DNA of 64,000 nt from Lagopus muta (taxonomy: Eukaryota; Chordata; Aves; Galliformes; Phasianidae), in NCBI RefSeq assembly GCF_023343835.1, contig NC_064438.1, forward strand, positions 58,738,578-58,802,577. The letters run 5' to 3'. Shown piece by piece: positions 45,299 through 56,506 of the stretch. Below the pieces are notes generated by a model. The model saw only the letters and a list, made by a program, of their open reading frames with translations, had not been told where the DNA came from and did not search any database. How positions within the stretch are numbered: the stretch's first letter is position 1; each line of letters begins with the position of its first letter. The position numbers and the translations under genes are program-made.

Positions 45299-46624
45299 TT
45301 TTGCCCCATTCCTTACACTGCAAGTGTATTATAGGAGGTAAATCAGAATTCCTCCAAGGAAATTTATCAAAGCTTTAATTGACCACAAAGTTCAAGAGAG
45401 GGGTGGATGCAGTGCCAGCACCTTGCCTCAGGTTAGAGGCATCCCGTGCTTCGGCATTAGTACTCAATTTCTGCCCAGCATTCCTCTCATCATGATGCTT
45501 GTGTGGTCCTCAGGGTTAGAGCAAACTGCTCCTCAGCACCAAGAGCTTTTTCACTCATTAATCTTTTACCCCTCTGTAATATCTTTCTGGAGAACGAGAT
45601 GCCCCAGCATAAGACATCCTCAGGATGTGTGTTTTGTTGGGGAATGTAATCTTACTGCAGTGCACAAAATACAAAGGGAATGTTAATAGTTACATAGCCT
45701 GGAGCCTGCTTATATACTAATAGTGACTGGGTGCCTTTCCTTGCAGCCTGGCTGCTGAATGAAGGAAGCTGAGCAGTGCCTTCCCCATGAGCTCATGTAC
45801 CCAAACACTGCCCTGTGCTTAGGCAGCTCATTCTGCGTGTCCCTGTGCTGAGCAGTGCTGGGGCCCTCTGTCCCCAAGGCAGGGGTTGGTGAGAAGCTGG
45901 TTGTGCTCTGGGAGCAGACACTGAGTTTTCCAGGGTCTGAGATTCCCTTGGGGCAGCATCTGTGTGTCACTGCTGTGCTACCTCCCAGTGCTCGTGTTGG
46001 AATTCCTGCTACGTGTTGTCTCCATAGACCCCCATTTGTCTCTCTGACATAACAGCTAGGTAAACTGCCAATCCACACGCTTTGGTGAACCTCATTGCAC
46101 ATGAAGTCATCTGTTTTTTCATTTAACCTGGCTGATAGACAAGCATTGTCCTCACTTGCATCTGGCAGTGAGCAGAAACTGTCACTAATTTCTATTAAAT
46201 TAACTGCAGACTGTAACTGCATTGGAATATTTCCATCCATCTTCATGGATAGAGCTGCCTGTGATCACCCTGGGTTTGCCAGTTTGCAAGCACTCAGCGA
46301 CAGTGTGTGTAGTTGTCAGCAATACATCCTCCTGTGATGGGGGATATGCAGACAGCCCACTGTCACTGGGTTGGTGGTTACAAACTGGTTGTTGGATATG
46401 TACACATGCACTGTTTGGTAGTAGGACCGAAATGTTTGTGCTGTGATGGAAGGAATTAAATATCACCTGTGGGTTTCTTTGGTCAGCAGTAGCTGTGACT
46501 TCTGAAGGTGCACTGTTCTTCAAAATGAAGAAACTACACTTTGGAGTGAAAAATAGCATGGCTGTGGAAAGCTGCTGAGGGTCTGGGAAGGAAAACTGAA
46601 CTTGGGGAGAAGTTTTAGGGATAT
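45299..46624. other. Unique sequence, nothing recognised
   Basis: No repeat or gene signal is seen. Confidence 0.45.
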
Positions 46625-46786
46625 AGAGTACTAGAATGGCCTGGGTTGCAAAGGAGCACAGTGCTCATCCAGCTCCAACCCCCTGCTGTGTGCAGGTCAC
46701 CAACCAGCAGCCCAGGCTGCCCAGAGCCACATCCAGCCTGGCCTTGAATGCCTGCAGGGATGGGGCATCCACAGCCTCCTTGGGCA
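46625..46786 (-). mobile_element. CR1-F-like 3' end, truncated
   Basis: The tail is nearly lost (agtactagaatggcctgggt). The body is intact to agcctccttgggca, where it breaks off in the same zone as the copies at 7061, 12541, 17431 and 61629. Confidence 0.94.
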
Positions 46787-47275
46787 CTGAGAGTTAAAGC
46801 AGTGGTATTATTGGCTCCCCTGCTGTTCCAGTGAATATAAACCTGTGTGTTTTCTGGGCTCCTATGAGCATGGAGCTTCCTTTTGTATCTCACAGAAAAG
46901 CAAAAGATAGTGTAGGTTATAAGAGCAGAGATGTTAATAATGTGAAGGAGAGGCCCATCTGCTTACTGATGCATGAAAAGTTCCCATTGAGGATTTATGT
47001 CCCAGTCGTGTCAGTTTAGCTTTATTTTATATCATGCTCTTCAAAAATTGCATTAGAATAGTTTTCTGCATGGCATTTTGTACCCTATTCTCAAGTATCA
47101 GTGTCTACAAGGCAGTTAATAATCTGAAAAAGATTTCTGCTTGCAATTTAACCAGATACAATGGTGTAAGGCTGCTGATCGTATATCTATGGGAGTTTTT
47201 TCTGGGCTAGGCCAGCAGTGCAAATCAGGAGCCGTGGTGATCACCAGGTTGTATGAATGTCTCTGTGCAGTCGTG
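46787..47275. other. Unique, partly AT-rich sequence
   Basis: No feature is identified. Confidence 0.4.
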
Positions 47276-47570
47276 GCAAACACAACCATCGTACAGGCTG
47301 GGGGGTGTAAGGATGGAGCACAGCCCTGCCAGAAAAGACCTGGGGGTAGTGATGGGTGGCAGCTGGAATGAGCCAGCTCTGTGCCCTCGCAGCCCAAAGC
47401 CAATCATACCCTGGGCTGCATCCAAAGCAGTGTGGCCAGCAGGGCCAGCAGGGCCAGCAGGGCTGTGTTCTGTGAGGACCAGAGCAGCAGCCGTCCCTTT
47501 GCTGTGCTGCAGTTGTGGTGGAGGCCCTGCCGTCTGCGGGTGTCAGAGGAGTTCTGTGCAGATGCTGTTT
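47276..47570 (+). mobile_element. CR1 ORF2 C-terminal fragment
   Basis: A KDLGVVM-type reading (about 47333) and the block cgcagcccaaagccaatcat / ctgggctgcatccaaagcag / tgtggccagcagggc match the end of CR1 reverse transcriptase. A 9-bp unit ggccagcag is tandemly tripled at 47434-47460. Stops and indels are present. Confidence 0.8.
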
Positions 47571-47774
47571 GACAGGTGACCTGTCTCACTGAGAGGAGAT
47601 AAGGGAGATAAATGTGAAGTGAGAGGAAACAAAATGCTGAGTGAATCCTTGTTCCTGCAGGAGGTGATGGCAGCAGCCCAGGGCAGGGCTGGGCACAGAC
47701 GTCTCCCACAGCAGCCCAGGGCAGGTGCTGGAGGCAGATAGAGATGGGAAAGCAGCCTGGTCTGGTATTAAAAG

Positions 47775-47866
47775 TGGATGTTGGTGGCCCTGCCTGTGAC
47801 TGGGGAGTTTGGAGCTTCATGATCCTTGAGATTCCTTCCAACCTGGGCCATTCTGTGATTCCATGA
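47775..47866 (+). mobile_element. CR1 3' tail, probably the same copy as 47276
   Basis: It reads gatgttggtggccctgcctg, gatccttgagattccttcca and ends in tgtgattccatga. It is separated from the ORF2 piece by about 200 bases of non-matching DNA, which suggests internal replacement or strong decay. Confidence 0.8.
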
Positions 47867-47995
47867 GCATAAGTGGCTCCCAAAGGAGAGGATGAGCACG
47901 AAAGTCTTTGCTTACAGAGCACAGGTAGGGATGTGCAAGCAGAGACGTTCAGAAAGCATATACTTTTCATGTAATTTTTAATTCAAAAATACTGC

Positions 47996-48185
47996 TCTTC
48001 TGAAAGAGTGGTCAGGCACTGGAATGGGCTGCCCAGGGAGGTGGTGGAGTCGCTGACCCTGGAGGTGTTCAAGGAACGTTTGGATTTTGTGTTGAGGGAC
48101 ATGGTTTAGTGAGAACTATTGGTGATGGGTGGATGGTTGGACTGGATGATCTTGAAGGTCTTTTCCAACCTTGGTGATTCTGTGG
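47996..48185 (+). mobile_element. CR1 3' fragment
   Basis: It reads cttctgaaagagtggtcagg, cagggaggtggtggagtcgc, gtgttgagggacatggttta, gttggactggatgatcttga, and a ttggtgattctgtgg tail. Confidence 0.93.
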
Positions 48186-48529
48186 AAGCATGTGGGGCAT
48201 ACCTCAGTCACAAGCCCTCCCCTTTGGGCTGCACCATGCTGGCAGACCCCAAGGTTCCTTGCCCCAGACCAGCAGGGCTCAAACATCTCAGTGTGTGGGA
48301 ACCCCAGAGGCAGCTGTGCCTGGGCAGCACTCTGCTGCTCGTGCCCACGCTGTGCTGCTCTGCACCGTTTGGTGTTTTCCTCCTGGCCCCATGACAGATC
48401 CCTGAATCACCCATTCTGAGGCCACTGAGATTCAGGCTGTTGCAGTTCAGTTCTGCGGCACTGAACTCAGGCAGTGAGCAGTGTCTGCAGGGCTGGCAGA
48501 GCTGTGCTCAGACTCACCTCCCTTCCCAG
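48186..48529. other. Unique sequence, nothing recognised
   Basis: No feature is seen. Confidence 0.4.
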
Positions 48530-48700
48530 GAGTTTCGGCTGCTAATTGTTTCCTAAATATTCTAATTCATTTATAAATCACGTTGTCATAGCAACCATAA
48601 TTTCCATGCATTACAAATATCAGACACCTCTCAAATCAATTTGTTTTCCCTCGTTGCCATAGCGACAGACATTCTGTCAGAATTATTTAGGTAAAGAGAA
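48530..48700. promoter_or_regulatory. AT-rich block with two RFX X-boxes, candidate enhancer
   Basis: GTTGTCATAGCAACC (48582-48596) and GTTGCCATAGCGAC (48653-48666) are two near-palindromic X-box sites about 70 bases apart. X-boxes are bound as dimers by RFX factors, which drive ciliary and other genes. Around them are ctaattgtttcctaaatatt, tctaattcatttataaatca and ctcaaatcaatttgttttcc. No repeat is present. The GCCAT cores could also bind YY1. Confidence 0.45.
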
Positions 48701-49064
48701 ATCCGGAGACCTTTGCAGAGCCGGAGCTGCAGGAGGAGCCCCGCGGGGAGCCAGCTTCCCATCCTGCTGCTGCCCTCCTCCCATCCCTCCAGCCCTCTGC
48801 AGATGTGTGTGGTCCCAGAGCACGAGGTGGCTTGGAGCTCGCATCCCTGAAGCTGTTGTCCCACCTCTGCCCCAACTCTCCATACTGGAGCGCATCACTG
48901 AGCCACTGCCGGCCCTCGGCTGTCAGCCAGCTGCCCAGGGAGCTCCTCCTGTCTGACACTGTGGTACCTTTCCACTCTGCAGTCTGATGGTTTCCTCGCA
49001 TGGACCTGGGTCTCTTCTCCCACCTCAGTCTGCCTATCCTTTGCTTTTTAGAGCACTTTCTAGT
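48701..49064. other. Unique sequence, nothing recognised
   Basis: GC-richer DNA with no feature. Confidence 0.4.
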
Positions 49065-49111
49065 ATCACAGAATCACAGAATCACAGAATCACAGAATCA
49101 CAGAATCACAG
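49065..49111 (-). repeat. Solo array of the CR1 tail octamer
   Basis: ATCACAGA is repeated five times plus seven bases without a mismatch. Its complement is the CR1 3' octamer ATTCTGTG in another register. No CR1 3' UTR follows on the expected side. A taaatcagg word is then doubled at 49112-49132. Confidence 0.9.
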
Positions 49112-49460
49112 TAAATCAGGTAGTAAATCAGGTTGAAGTTTTGCCTACATGTGTTTATAGGTAGAAGCACTGGTAGAAGCAGAATATGAGTGCTTAGGAA
49201 AATCTCAACATTTCACTTAATTGTCTCAGTGGCAGCTGAGGTTTTGGAAGCTCTGGCTTGCTGTATCTTGATTGCAACTTATTTTTTTTTGCTCAGCATC
49301 AGGGTTGCGTCCAAGTGGCAATGAAGCATGCCACTTTTGAAGCATGCTGCCATCAGGATCCACCTCCATGTGTGAGGTGCAGCATTGCTGCTGCAGCTGC
49401 TATACTTTTAGTTCTTAAGGCTGTTTGCAGTGCTGGGGAAACAAGAAAGTCACAATAAAA
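49112..49460. other. Unique sequence, nothing recognised
   Basis: No feature beyond the small doubled word next to the octamer array. Confidence 0.4.
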
Positions 49461-49742
49461 AATCACAGAATCCCAGCATGGCCTGGGTTGCAAAGGAGCA
49501 CAGTGCTCATCCAGCTCCAACCCCCTGCTGTGTGCAGGTCGCCAACCAGCAGCCCAGGCTGCCCAGAGCCACATCCAGCCTGGCTTTGAATGCCTGCAGG
49601 GATGGGGCATCCACAGCCTCCTTGGGCAACCTGTGCCAGTGCCTCACCACCCTCTGGCGGAAAAACTTCCTCCTCATATCCAGCCTCAACCTCCCCTGTC
49701 TCACTTTAAAGCCATTCCCCTTGTCCCATCACCATCCACCCT
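49461..49742 (-). mobile_element. CR1-F-like 3' copy
   Basis: It reads atcacagaatcccagcatgg, gggttgcaaaggagcacagt, through aaaaacttcctcctcatatc to cttgtcccatcaccatccac, where it stops. Confidence 0.95.
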
Positions 49743-51112
49743 TGTAAATGGAAAAAAGACCCAAAGTCTGCTGATTTGGATCATCTGCACAGTGCAAGTT
49801 CCTCGAATCTGTGATTTGCAAAACAATGGCATCATACCATGTATGAATAGAGCCTGTTCCATAGAATTCACCTGCATGTGATAATCTAGGAAATAAAAGA
49901 CATTAGAAGGGTTCTGCAATTAAATGTCAGTGCTCAAGATATAGGTGAGCTCTGGAAAACGTTAATCCTGATGTGAGTTGGGAACCTCAGCTGTGGGCTC
50001 AGAGGCTCCAGCAGCAGCCCAGAGCTGTGCTCCTGCATGCTGTGCTGCCGCAGGCTGTCTGTGCTGCAGAGGGAACTCCTGCTATCTCTCTCCTTGCAAA
50101 ATAGGATGAAGTGCTGCCTGTGCTGGCAGTGCCAGGCAGAGGAGGCAGGACGGCAGAGCAGGAGCTGACATATCGCAGCAGGCAAACCTTCCTCTGCACC
50201 AACTGCTCCATCCGTCCACTCATTCACTGGCACAAACGTGCATGCATGCCTCCATCTGACCCTGGGCTTCATGTAATGCTGAACGTGTGAATATCAGCCA
50301 GTTAGAGGGGAAAACCCCCTGAAGAGAGCATGTTTTTTCCATATAGAATATGATCAGAAAATACAAGGCAGTGCTCTTCCTCCTGTGTAAATCACTGGGA
50401 GCAGTCATAGGGATTTATAAGTGTGTGGTTGCTGCCCCTTTCCCTGCTGCCACGGCTTTGCCTTCCCTCCGCTTGGTGGTAGCATTTTCTCTGTCTTTCT
50501 TCATCTCTCCCAGTGAATAGCTGTGGATGTGAGCAAGGAGACAGCTCCCTGTTAAAGGTATGATTGAGGCTGCTGAAAATTTACTTTTCCTCTGTGATGC
50601 AATGAAGTTTAACACTCCAATCCTTCATGGGCTGGGCTTTCTGACATTTAAAACACTGTGTTCTAATGTGGAAAGAAAGAAAAAGCTTGCAGCCTCAGAG
50701 TGTTCTCCCCAGGCCCTGCCTTGCCCTCTGGTGGGCTTGAATCCCTGCTCAGACCTGGCCCTGCAAGGAGGTGACAGCACAGGGCCAGGGCTCTGTCTCA
50801 GAATGTTTAAAATCCATCTGAGTAATTATAGCAATTTGCAAGAGAGATCCTGGCAGCAGGGCTGGCTGCCTGAGCTCCCCAGGAAGGTGCAGATCCAACA
50901 GGTGAAATCATCCCCATGTCCTGTTGCTGTGATGTTGTCCCAGCCTGCATCTCTCCTGGCTGTTGGCACTGGGCTGGAGGACTTGGAACTATGAGAGGTA
51001 TCACAGCCTTTCTGAAGAGCAGGTTGCTTAGAAGCTGGGAGGCACAGAGTTTCTGTGGAGTGAGGAAACCCTGTGGGAGCACAGCAGGTGCATGGACAGC
51101 TGGTGCTCACTG
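49743..51112. other. Unique sequence, nothing recognised
   Basis: No repeat or gene signal is seen. Confidence 0.45.
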
Positions 51113-51350
51113 GGCTCTGTGCTGGGCATGGCTTTGTGTTGGGAATGGCACTCTGTTGGGCATGGCTTTGTGCTGGGCATGGCTCTGTGCTGGGCACGGC
51201 TCTGTGTTAGGCACAGCTGTATGTTGAGCATGGCTTTGTACTGGGCATGGCACTGTGTTGGGCATGCCTTTGTGTTGGGCATAGCTCCCTACCAGATGTG
51301 GCTATCCACTGAGCATGGCTCTGAGCAGGACATGGCTCCATGCTGGGCAT
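51113..51350. repeat. 17-bp minisatellite, 14 units
   Basis: Fourteen consecutive 17-base units of the form ggctttgtgctgggcat run from 51113 to 51350 with no insertion or deletion. They diverge by substitution, most strongly in units 11-13. Because 17 is not a multiple of three, all frames stay open for long distances, which explains the overlapping open frames here. Confidence 0.95.
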
Positions 51351-51619
51351 GCCTAAGGTGATCTCCGCACTCAGTGCTGGGCGAGGGGCTGCTCTATCTC
51401 CCCAGCAGATAGAGGTGCTAGGGTCTGATCTCCACCTGACCAGCAGGAGGGGTCACCCCATGGAGAACAGCCTGGAAGGTGCTGCAGGAGGAAATCCATG
51501 CAGGGCAGGGCATGCAGGGCAGTGCTGGGCACAGCAGGGGCAGCTCCTTCCATCAGGACTGCCAGAGGTGATGTCTACTGGCTTTATGTTCTGTTCCAGC
51601 TACTAAATACCTACATAAA
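51351..51619. other. Unique spacer
   Basis: A small gggcagggcatgcagggcag repetition lies near 51503. Nothing else. Confidence 0.4.
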
Positions 51620-51740
51620 TGCTCCACCTGGATAATGAGCTGTACTTATCTTGCTTATTTATCTTACTTGTGTACTTTTTTACATATATATTTTACTTTA
51701 CTTGCTATTTTACTTATTATTACATTTTCCTGCCATTAAC
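51620..51740. repeat. T/A-rich low-complexity tract
   Basis: Degenerate TTTACTT/TTATT words over about 120 bases. A second small (TTTTA)n lies at about 51880-51898. Confidence 0.7.
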
Positions 51741-52754
51741 CTTTTGTGCTCTGAGCAGAACCACTGAGGCCAGCAGAACCCCGAGGCGCCTGCTTGTGTT
51801 CCTGTGCCGCGCAGGTACTTCTCATTTTCTGCAGAGAAAAATTGCAGCACCACCTGCTGTAAATGAAATTATGGTAACATTTATTTTATTTTATTTTTTT
51901 GAAATGGAAGTGTGCCATTTATAAATAGCTTTTCTGAGAGGCATTTACCGCCGTTCTCTCTTCTAGCAGCAGGCTCCATCGCCGGCAACTCGTGGTTATT
52001 AAAACATAGTGAATTGGATTGCAAGTTAAAAAGTCTTATTCTTTTCTATGATAGCCACAGGGGATGGCTGAGTTGTGGAACTGAAAGGGAACCAAACTTT
52101 TCCATCTCGCAGCACCTCAAGGACACTGGCTGCCCGGGCTCTGTGTGCCTTGTGTCACCTTGCTGCGAGCATCTCCTGCCACTGCTGAGCATCTCTCCTG
52201 GGTCTGCTGTTTCTTTGGGGGCCGGGTGGGGTGGGAGCACAGCTCAGCACACAGTGCCACAAGCTGCCAGTCTCAGGCTCAGCAGCAGATTTTGCTCAGC
52301 CCACCTGGGAAGGGCCCTCATGCAGATCGTCCCTCAGCTTTACACTGGCAGTGAAGCCAAAGATTACAACAATTAAGGTAGTTCTTTAATGCCATTGAGA
52401 GTTTGACAGAAATATTGTTAGGAAAGATGTGGGGGAAAAGAAGTGGTGCTAAAATCATCCTCAGCTCTTCCCCTAGTGCTTCTTCCTACCTAGCAAAGGC
52501 CGAATGCTGCCCTAGACCTATAATGATGGGTGCATGCCCCTGTGCTGCTCCCCATCACTCCACTGCAGTACATTTCCTAGTTTGCTTCCAAGTTTACTTC
52601 CCCTTTCCATGCCCTGGGGCAGCCCCTGGCAGCACAGCCAGCTCTCCCCAAGCTGCCCCAGCACAGAGGAGGGCTGCCATGCATCAACACGCAGCCATGG
52701 GCCGGGCACTGCAGTTAGCGATGGCTTTCTAATTACAAGGGCTACCTGTCGTAA
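51741..52754. other. Unique sequence, nothing recognised
   Basis: No gene signal is seen. Confidence 0.4.
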
Positions 52755-52930
52755 TGCTGTGCTTTAGAAATCATTATCTAGGATGAGGGATAAACCTCTT
52801 AACAGATTACTATTGCAAAATGTATGATACTTGGCTGTCTTGGAAGCAGCCAGCTTCAGTCTCTGTCAAGAGCGGTGTAATTACCGTAATGAGCTTTTGG
52901 CAGGTTTTGTTGGAAGTGCAGCTCTTTTTG
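52755..52930. promoter_or_regulatory. Repeat-free block with GTAATTACCGTAAT, candidate enhancer
   Basis: GTAATTACCGTAATGAGC at about 52877-52894 puts a palindromic GTAATTAC homeodomain site next to a second TAAT core. Flanks read aacctcttaacagattacta and tgcaaaatgtatgatacttg. Conservation is unknown. Confidence 0.33.
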
Positions 52931-53208
52931 TTCTTCTTTGGAGAAAGCAAAACAAATCAGTGGCTCTGGGAGGAGGGGGGGCTGCTCCTGGCCTGGCCCT
53001 CCCTCCCCGAAGCCCACGTGCAGAAGGAAGAGGCGCAGGCGCTGCTAATGACAGCACTTCTTTCTCCCAGCGCTGTGTCTCAGGCTGCAAGCAGCTGCTT
53101 TTGGAGAATTCAACCTTGACAAGGCATCTGCTCGGGCTGTGTGCATGTGATGGAGCTGGCGGCAGGCATTGCACAGCAGTGGCTTCAATTGCTGGGATTT
53201 CACAGTCC
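52931..53208. other. Unique spacer
   Basis: Nothing recognised. Confidence 0.4.
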
Positions 53209-53515
53209 AATTTAAATCTCCCTTCTTTCAGTTTGGAAACATTTCCCCTGTCCTAGCAGACCCTGCTACAGTGTCTGTCCCCTTCTTTCTTACAGCCCTT
53301 GGGATGCTGACAGGCCATGCTCAGCTCTCCCCAGAGCCTTCCCTTCTCCAGCAGTGCAGCCCCAGCCCTCAGCTGTCCTGTAGGAGAGGTGTTCCATCCC
53401 TGGGATGATTTTTGTGGCTCTCCTCTGGATACACTCTGGCAGCTCCATGTCTCTCCTGTACTGAGGACTCCCCATCTGGGCGCAGTGCTCCAGGTGAGAC
53501 CTCACCTTTGGTGAA
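53209..53515 (-). mobile_element. CR1 internal fragment without its 3' end
   Basis: Reversed CR1 from the upper 3' UTR (tttaaatctcccttctttca, acatttcccctgtcctagca) into late ORF2 (gtggctctcctctggataca, agctccatgtctctcctgta, gcgcagtgctccaggtgaga). The terminal 3' part and tail are missing on the left, which is unusual because CR1 normally loses its 5' end; a later deletion is likely. Confidence 0.85.
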
Positions 53516-56289
53516 AACATAATTCACTCCACGATTTGTTCTCACCCCAGGAGCCTGGCTCTCTCTTCCCCTGTATTTTGCCATTCTGCAGTTGGAGCAG
53601 CACGCACTGAGGAGCAGGCTGTGCAGTGCTGGGCAGTGGTGGGTGCACGGCTGTCTGTCCCTGTGCCACAGCCCCAGTGGGACTCAGTCACACACACAGA
53701 CAGCTCCTTCCTTCTCAGTCTGCAGACGAATGGATGATTTATGAATACATTCTTGTTCTAGCACTGGCTCTGCAGCCCTCTGAGGAATATTCCTAACAAA
53801 AAAAGATTGTCAGAAAATAAGGAATGCAGAAGCCTCTCTAGCAGCTAATGCTTCTTTCCCTCATGCTGCCAGCTTGGCTTGCACAGTGGAGCAGTGCTCC
53901 TGCAGCATGGAGTGTGTGCTGCTGGGTACTGTGCTGCTGGGGGGACGTGGCCTTGTGAGCAGTACTGCGGTGTGCAGGGCCATGGGTCCTGTGGGTTTGG
54001 GAGGACCCTGACTGATGCAGCAGGGTAATCGAGGGCACTGAAGCTTGGAGCAGAAAAGGTGGTATGGAGAGGATGACTTTGCTCATGGTTTGCATATTTT
54101 TGAGCTCGAGTGCTTTAGGTAAAGCACTTATATGCCAGTGCTTTATTTACCTGGTGAACAATAGCTTCAGCATTACACCTAAGGAACATTTTCCAATTGA
54201 AAAAGGAATCCTTTTGTTTGTGTAGCAAACAAAAACAAAGCGATTGTGAGCTGCTCAGAGCTGAGCAGGGCCTGCTTTGCTCATTGCTGTCAGCTTTGCT
54301 TAAATCTTTGAAGCAATTGTTTTGCATTCAAGTGTATTGTAATAGCTGTCTGTATTGCTGCCTGTGAAAACCTAATTTCTGTGACAAATCATTTTCCTGT
54401 TCAGTGTGTTAGGTGAGGAGAGCTGTGTTGCTAAAACCAAACCGTCTCCCTGTTAACAAAACTGCTGCGATTGCTGCTGGCATCCAAGCCCTGCATGCAG
54501 GCTGCAGTCCTGGGTGGCTGCAGAGTCCCTTCCTTTTGCAGCCCATGCCACGTCCCACATATTCTGCAGCTTCTTTTGCTGATGCTGGAACTGCTGTGAA
54601 GTGTGGGTGCCACACTGATACTGCTTGCTTGAGGGATGGATACGTAAATGTAAGCCACGATCCAGGCTCTTAGCGACCTCTGTTCAGCTGCTTGTGACCT
54701 CAGGAGCCCAAGGGGCACCTGCTCCAGCCCCAAGTCCCACTCCTTGCTCCTCCCAACATCATCTCTCCCAGAGCAAAGTGATGTGATGATCTCTCCTTTG
54801 TTCCCCCCAGTTCCCATCCCAAAGCTGTTCCCCCATTCCCAGGACACAGACATGGGATTTTGTGGCTCAAGGTGCAGCTGGCAGGTCAGTGCCACCAGGT
54901 AGGATGCTGCTTTATGATTAGGGCCAGAGCAGTAGTGCTGTGCAAAGATGGATGCAAGTTTCCAAAGCCCACGTTCCCCAGAGCTCAATGTCTTTGTGTC
55001 TTTCTGTGTGGGTAAGCCCAGGAGAGCTGCCTGAGCTCCAACCTCTGCACCTTCATCACAGCACCGGTTGCCTCCTTGGCCATCCTTGGGTCCTGCTGTG
55101 TGCATGCAGGCTTGGGCCAGGTTCAGAGCCATGTTTTCCTGCACTTATGGGAAGCTTTGAACCTCTAGGCCTTCATATGTGTCTGGAGCTCAGTTTAATG
55201 GAACAGTACTGGTTCTCCTTCCTATACCTCCGCCAATACAAACTGCTACTACTGGCTGATTCTCCAAGCATCAGTAATGTTGAAACACTTGTACATGATC
55301 CAGCTACCTTAATCACTGTGCTCAGATCATCTTCAGTAACCTACTGAAGGAGGAAAATGGGCTCTCTAGCACACGGAAAGGTTAAGAAATAATGCTTGGT
55401 CACCTTTGCAAAGCAATTTGAGCTCTATGTATGAAATTATAAGTATCAGATGAGAGCTGTGCATTATTAGCCATCTCTTATCTCCAATTGACCTTTCCCA
55501 GCCTGTTTAACACGCAGTCAAAAGAAGTCAGGACTTGCATTTTACATGCCTTGGCGGTGTGCCTGTAGCATCTATTATGGTGTCCCAGAAGTGCCCATTT
55601 CCTCATCACACCCCATTAGCCCGCTCCAGAGGGCAGGAGCAGACCCATGGTAAATCGGTGCTGGATGGGCTTTGTCTGACTGCCGATTTCAGATTGCAGA
55701 GATCCCAGAAGAGGGAAGCGTCCCTGTGAAGCTGCCAGCAGGCAATTTTGGGGGGAAGTGGCCTTTATTATTGAGGCTCCCTGATGCATGCGGCTGGGGC
55801 AAGCAAGGGGTGAACATCACTGTTCTGTGAGTCACACTTCACAGCCACCCACCTGCACCAGGTTGCTCCTGGGCTGTGCTGACCTTTCCCAAGGTGCTGC
55901 TCCCTCTGACCTTTCCACGTGGAAACAAAGATGATGAGAGTTTCCCTTCTCTGCAGCCTTCTTGTCACACCTAATGTTAAAGGAGTGCTTGTTATTGGAT
56001 AGTGGATAACTTGACTTATACTGTTTTACTGATGTAACGTTCGTGTCAGCTCCTGTTGTGATTCTCATTCCGTGCACAACGGAAACAAGGAATCTGCAGG
56101 ATCATTAATTCCACCTCTAATGAAACATTTCCAGCCAACTATGGCCTGAGGTGGCCGCGAGGAGGTGTTGGGTAGGAGGCACAGCTATCAGTGAGGAAAG
56201 GTTCTGGGGGACAGGGGGCCGGTGTGCCAGCACTGCACACTGCTGTGTGTGGCACATTGCAAGGTGGAGAGAGAAGAACTGTATGGATT
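53516..56289. other. Unique sequence, nothing recognised
   Basis: Contains long open frames on both strands (54431-55144 reverse, 54940-55347 forward) without recognisable domains. No repeat is seen. Confidence 0.45.
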
Positions 56290-56506
56290 CAGGTTGAAAA
56301 TTAGGAGAAATTTCTCCCAAAAAGCAGTGACACATAGGTGCAACTGCACAGGGAGTGGAGGTTCAGCATCCCTGCAGGTGTTCCAGAGCTGTGTGGCTCT
56401 GAGGGATGAGGGCAGTGGGCACGGTGGGTGTTGAGGGTGGGAGGAGTTGTGCTGGGAGATCAGGGAGATCTGTTCCAACCTGAAAGATTCTGTGATTCTA
56501 TGATTT
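56290..56506 (+). mobile_element. Old CR1 3' fragment
   Basis: It reads caggttgaaaattaggagaa, gcatccctgcaggtgttcca, gggcagtgggcacggtgggt, and ctgttccaacctgaaagatt with a ctgtgattctatgatt tail. Confidence 0.88.

Noticed and set aside
47404..47970. 188-codon reverse open frame
   Set aside because: Antisense to CR1 pieces at 47276-47866.
51028..51361. Open frames with a repeated peptide on both strands
   Set aside because: A by-product of the 17-bp minisatellite, whose period keeps all frames open.
54431..55144. 237-codon reverse open frame
   Set aside because: No domain, no supporting splice or start context, and a forward open frame overlaps it. Treated as chance.
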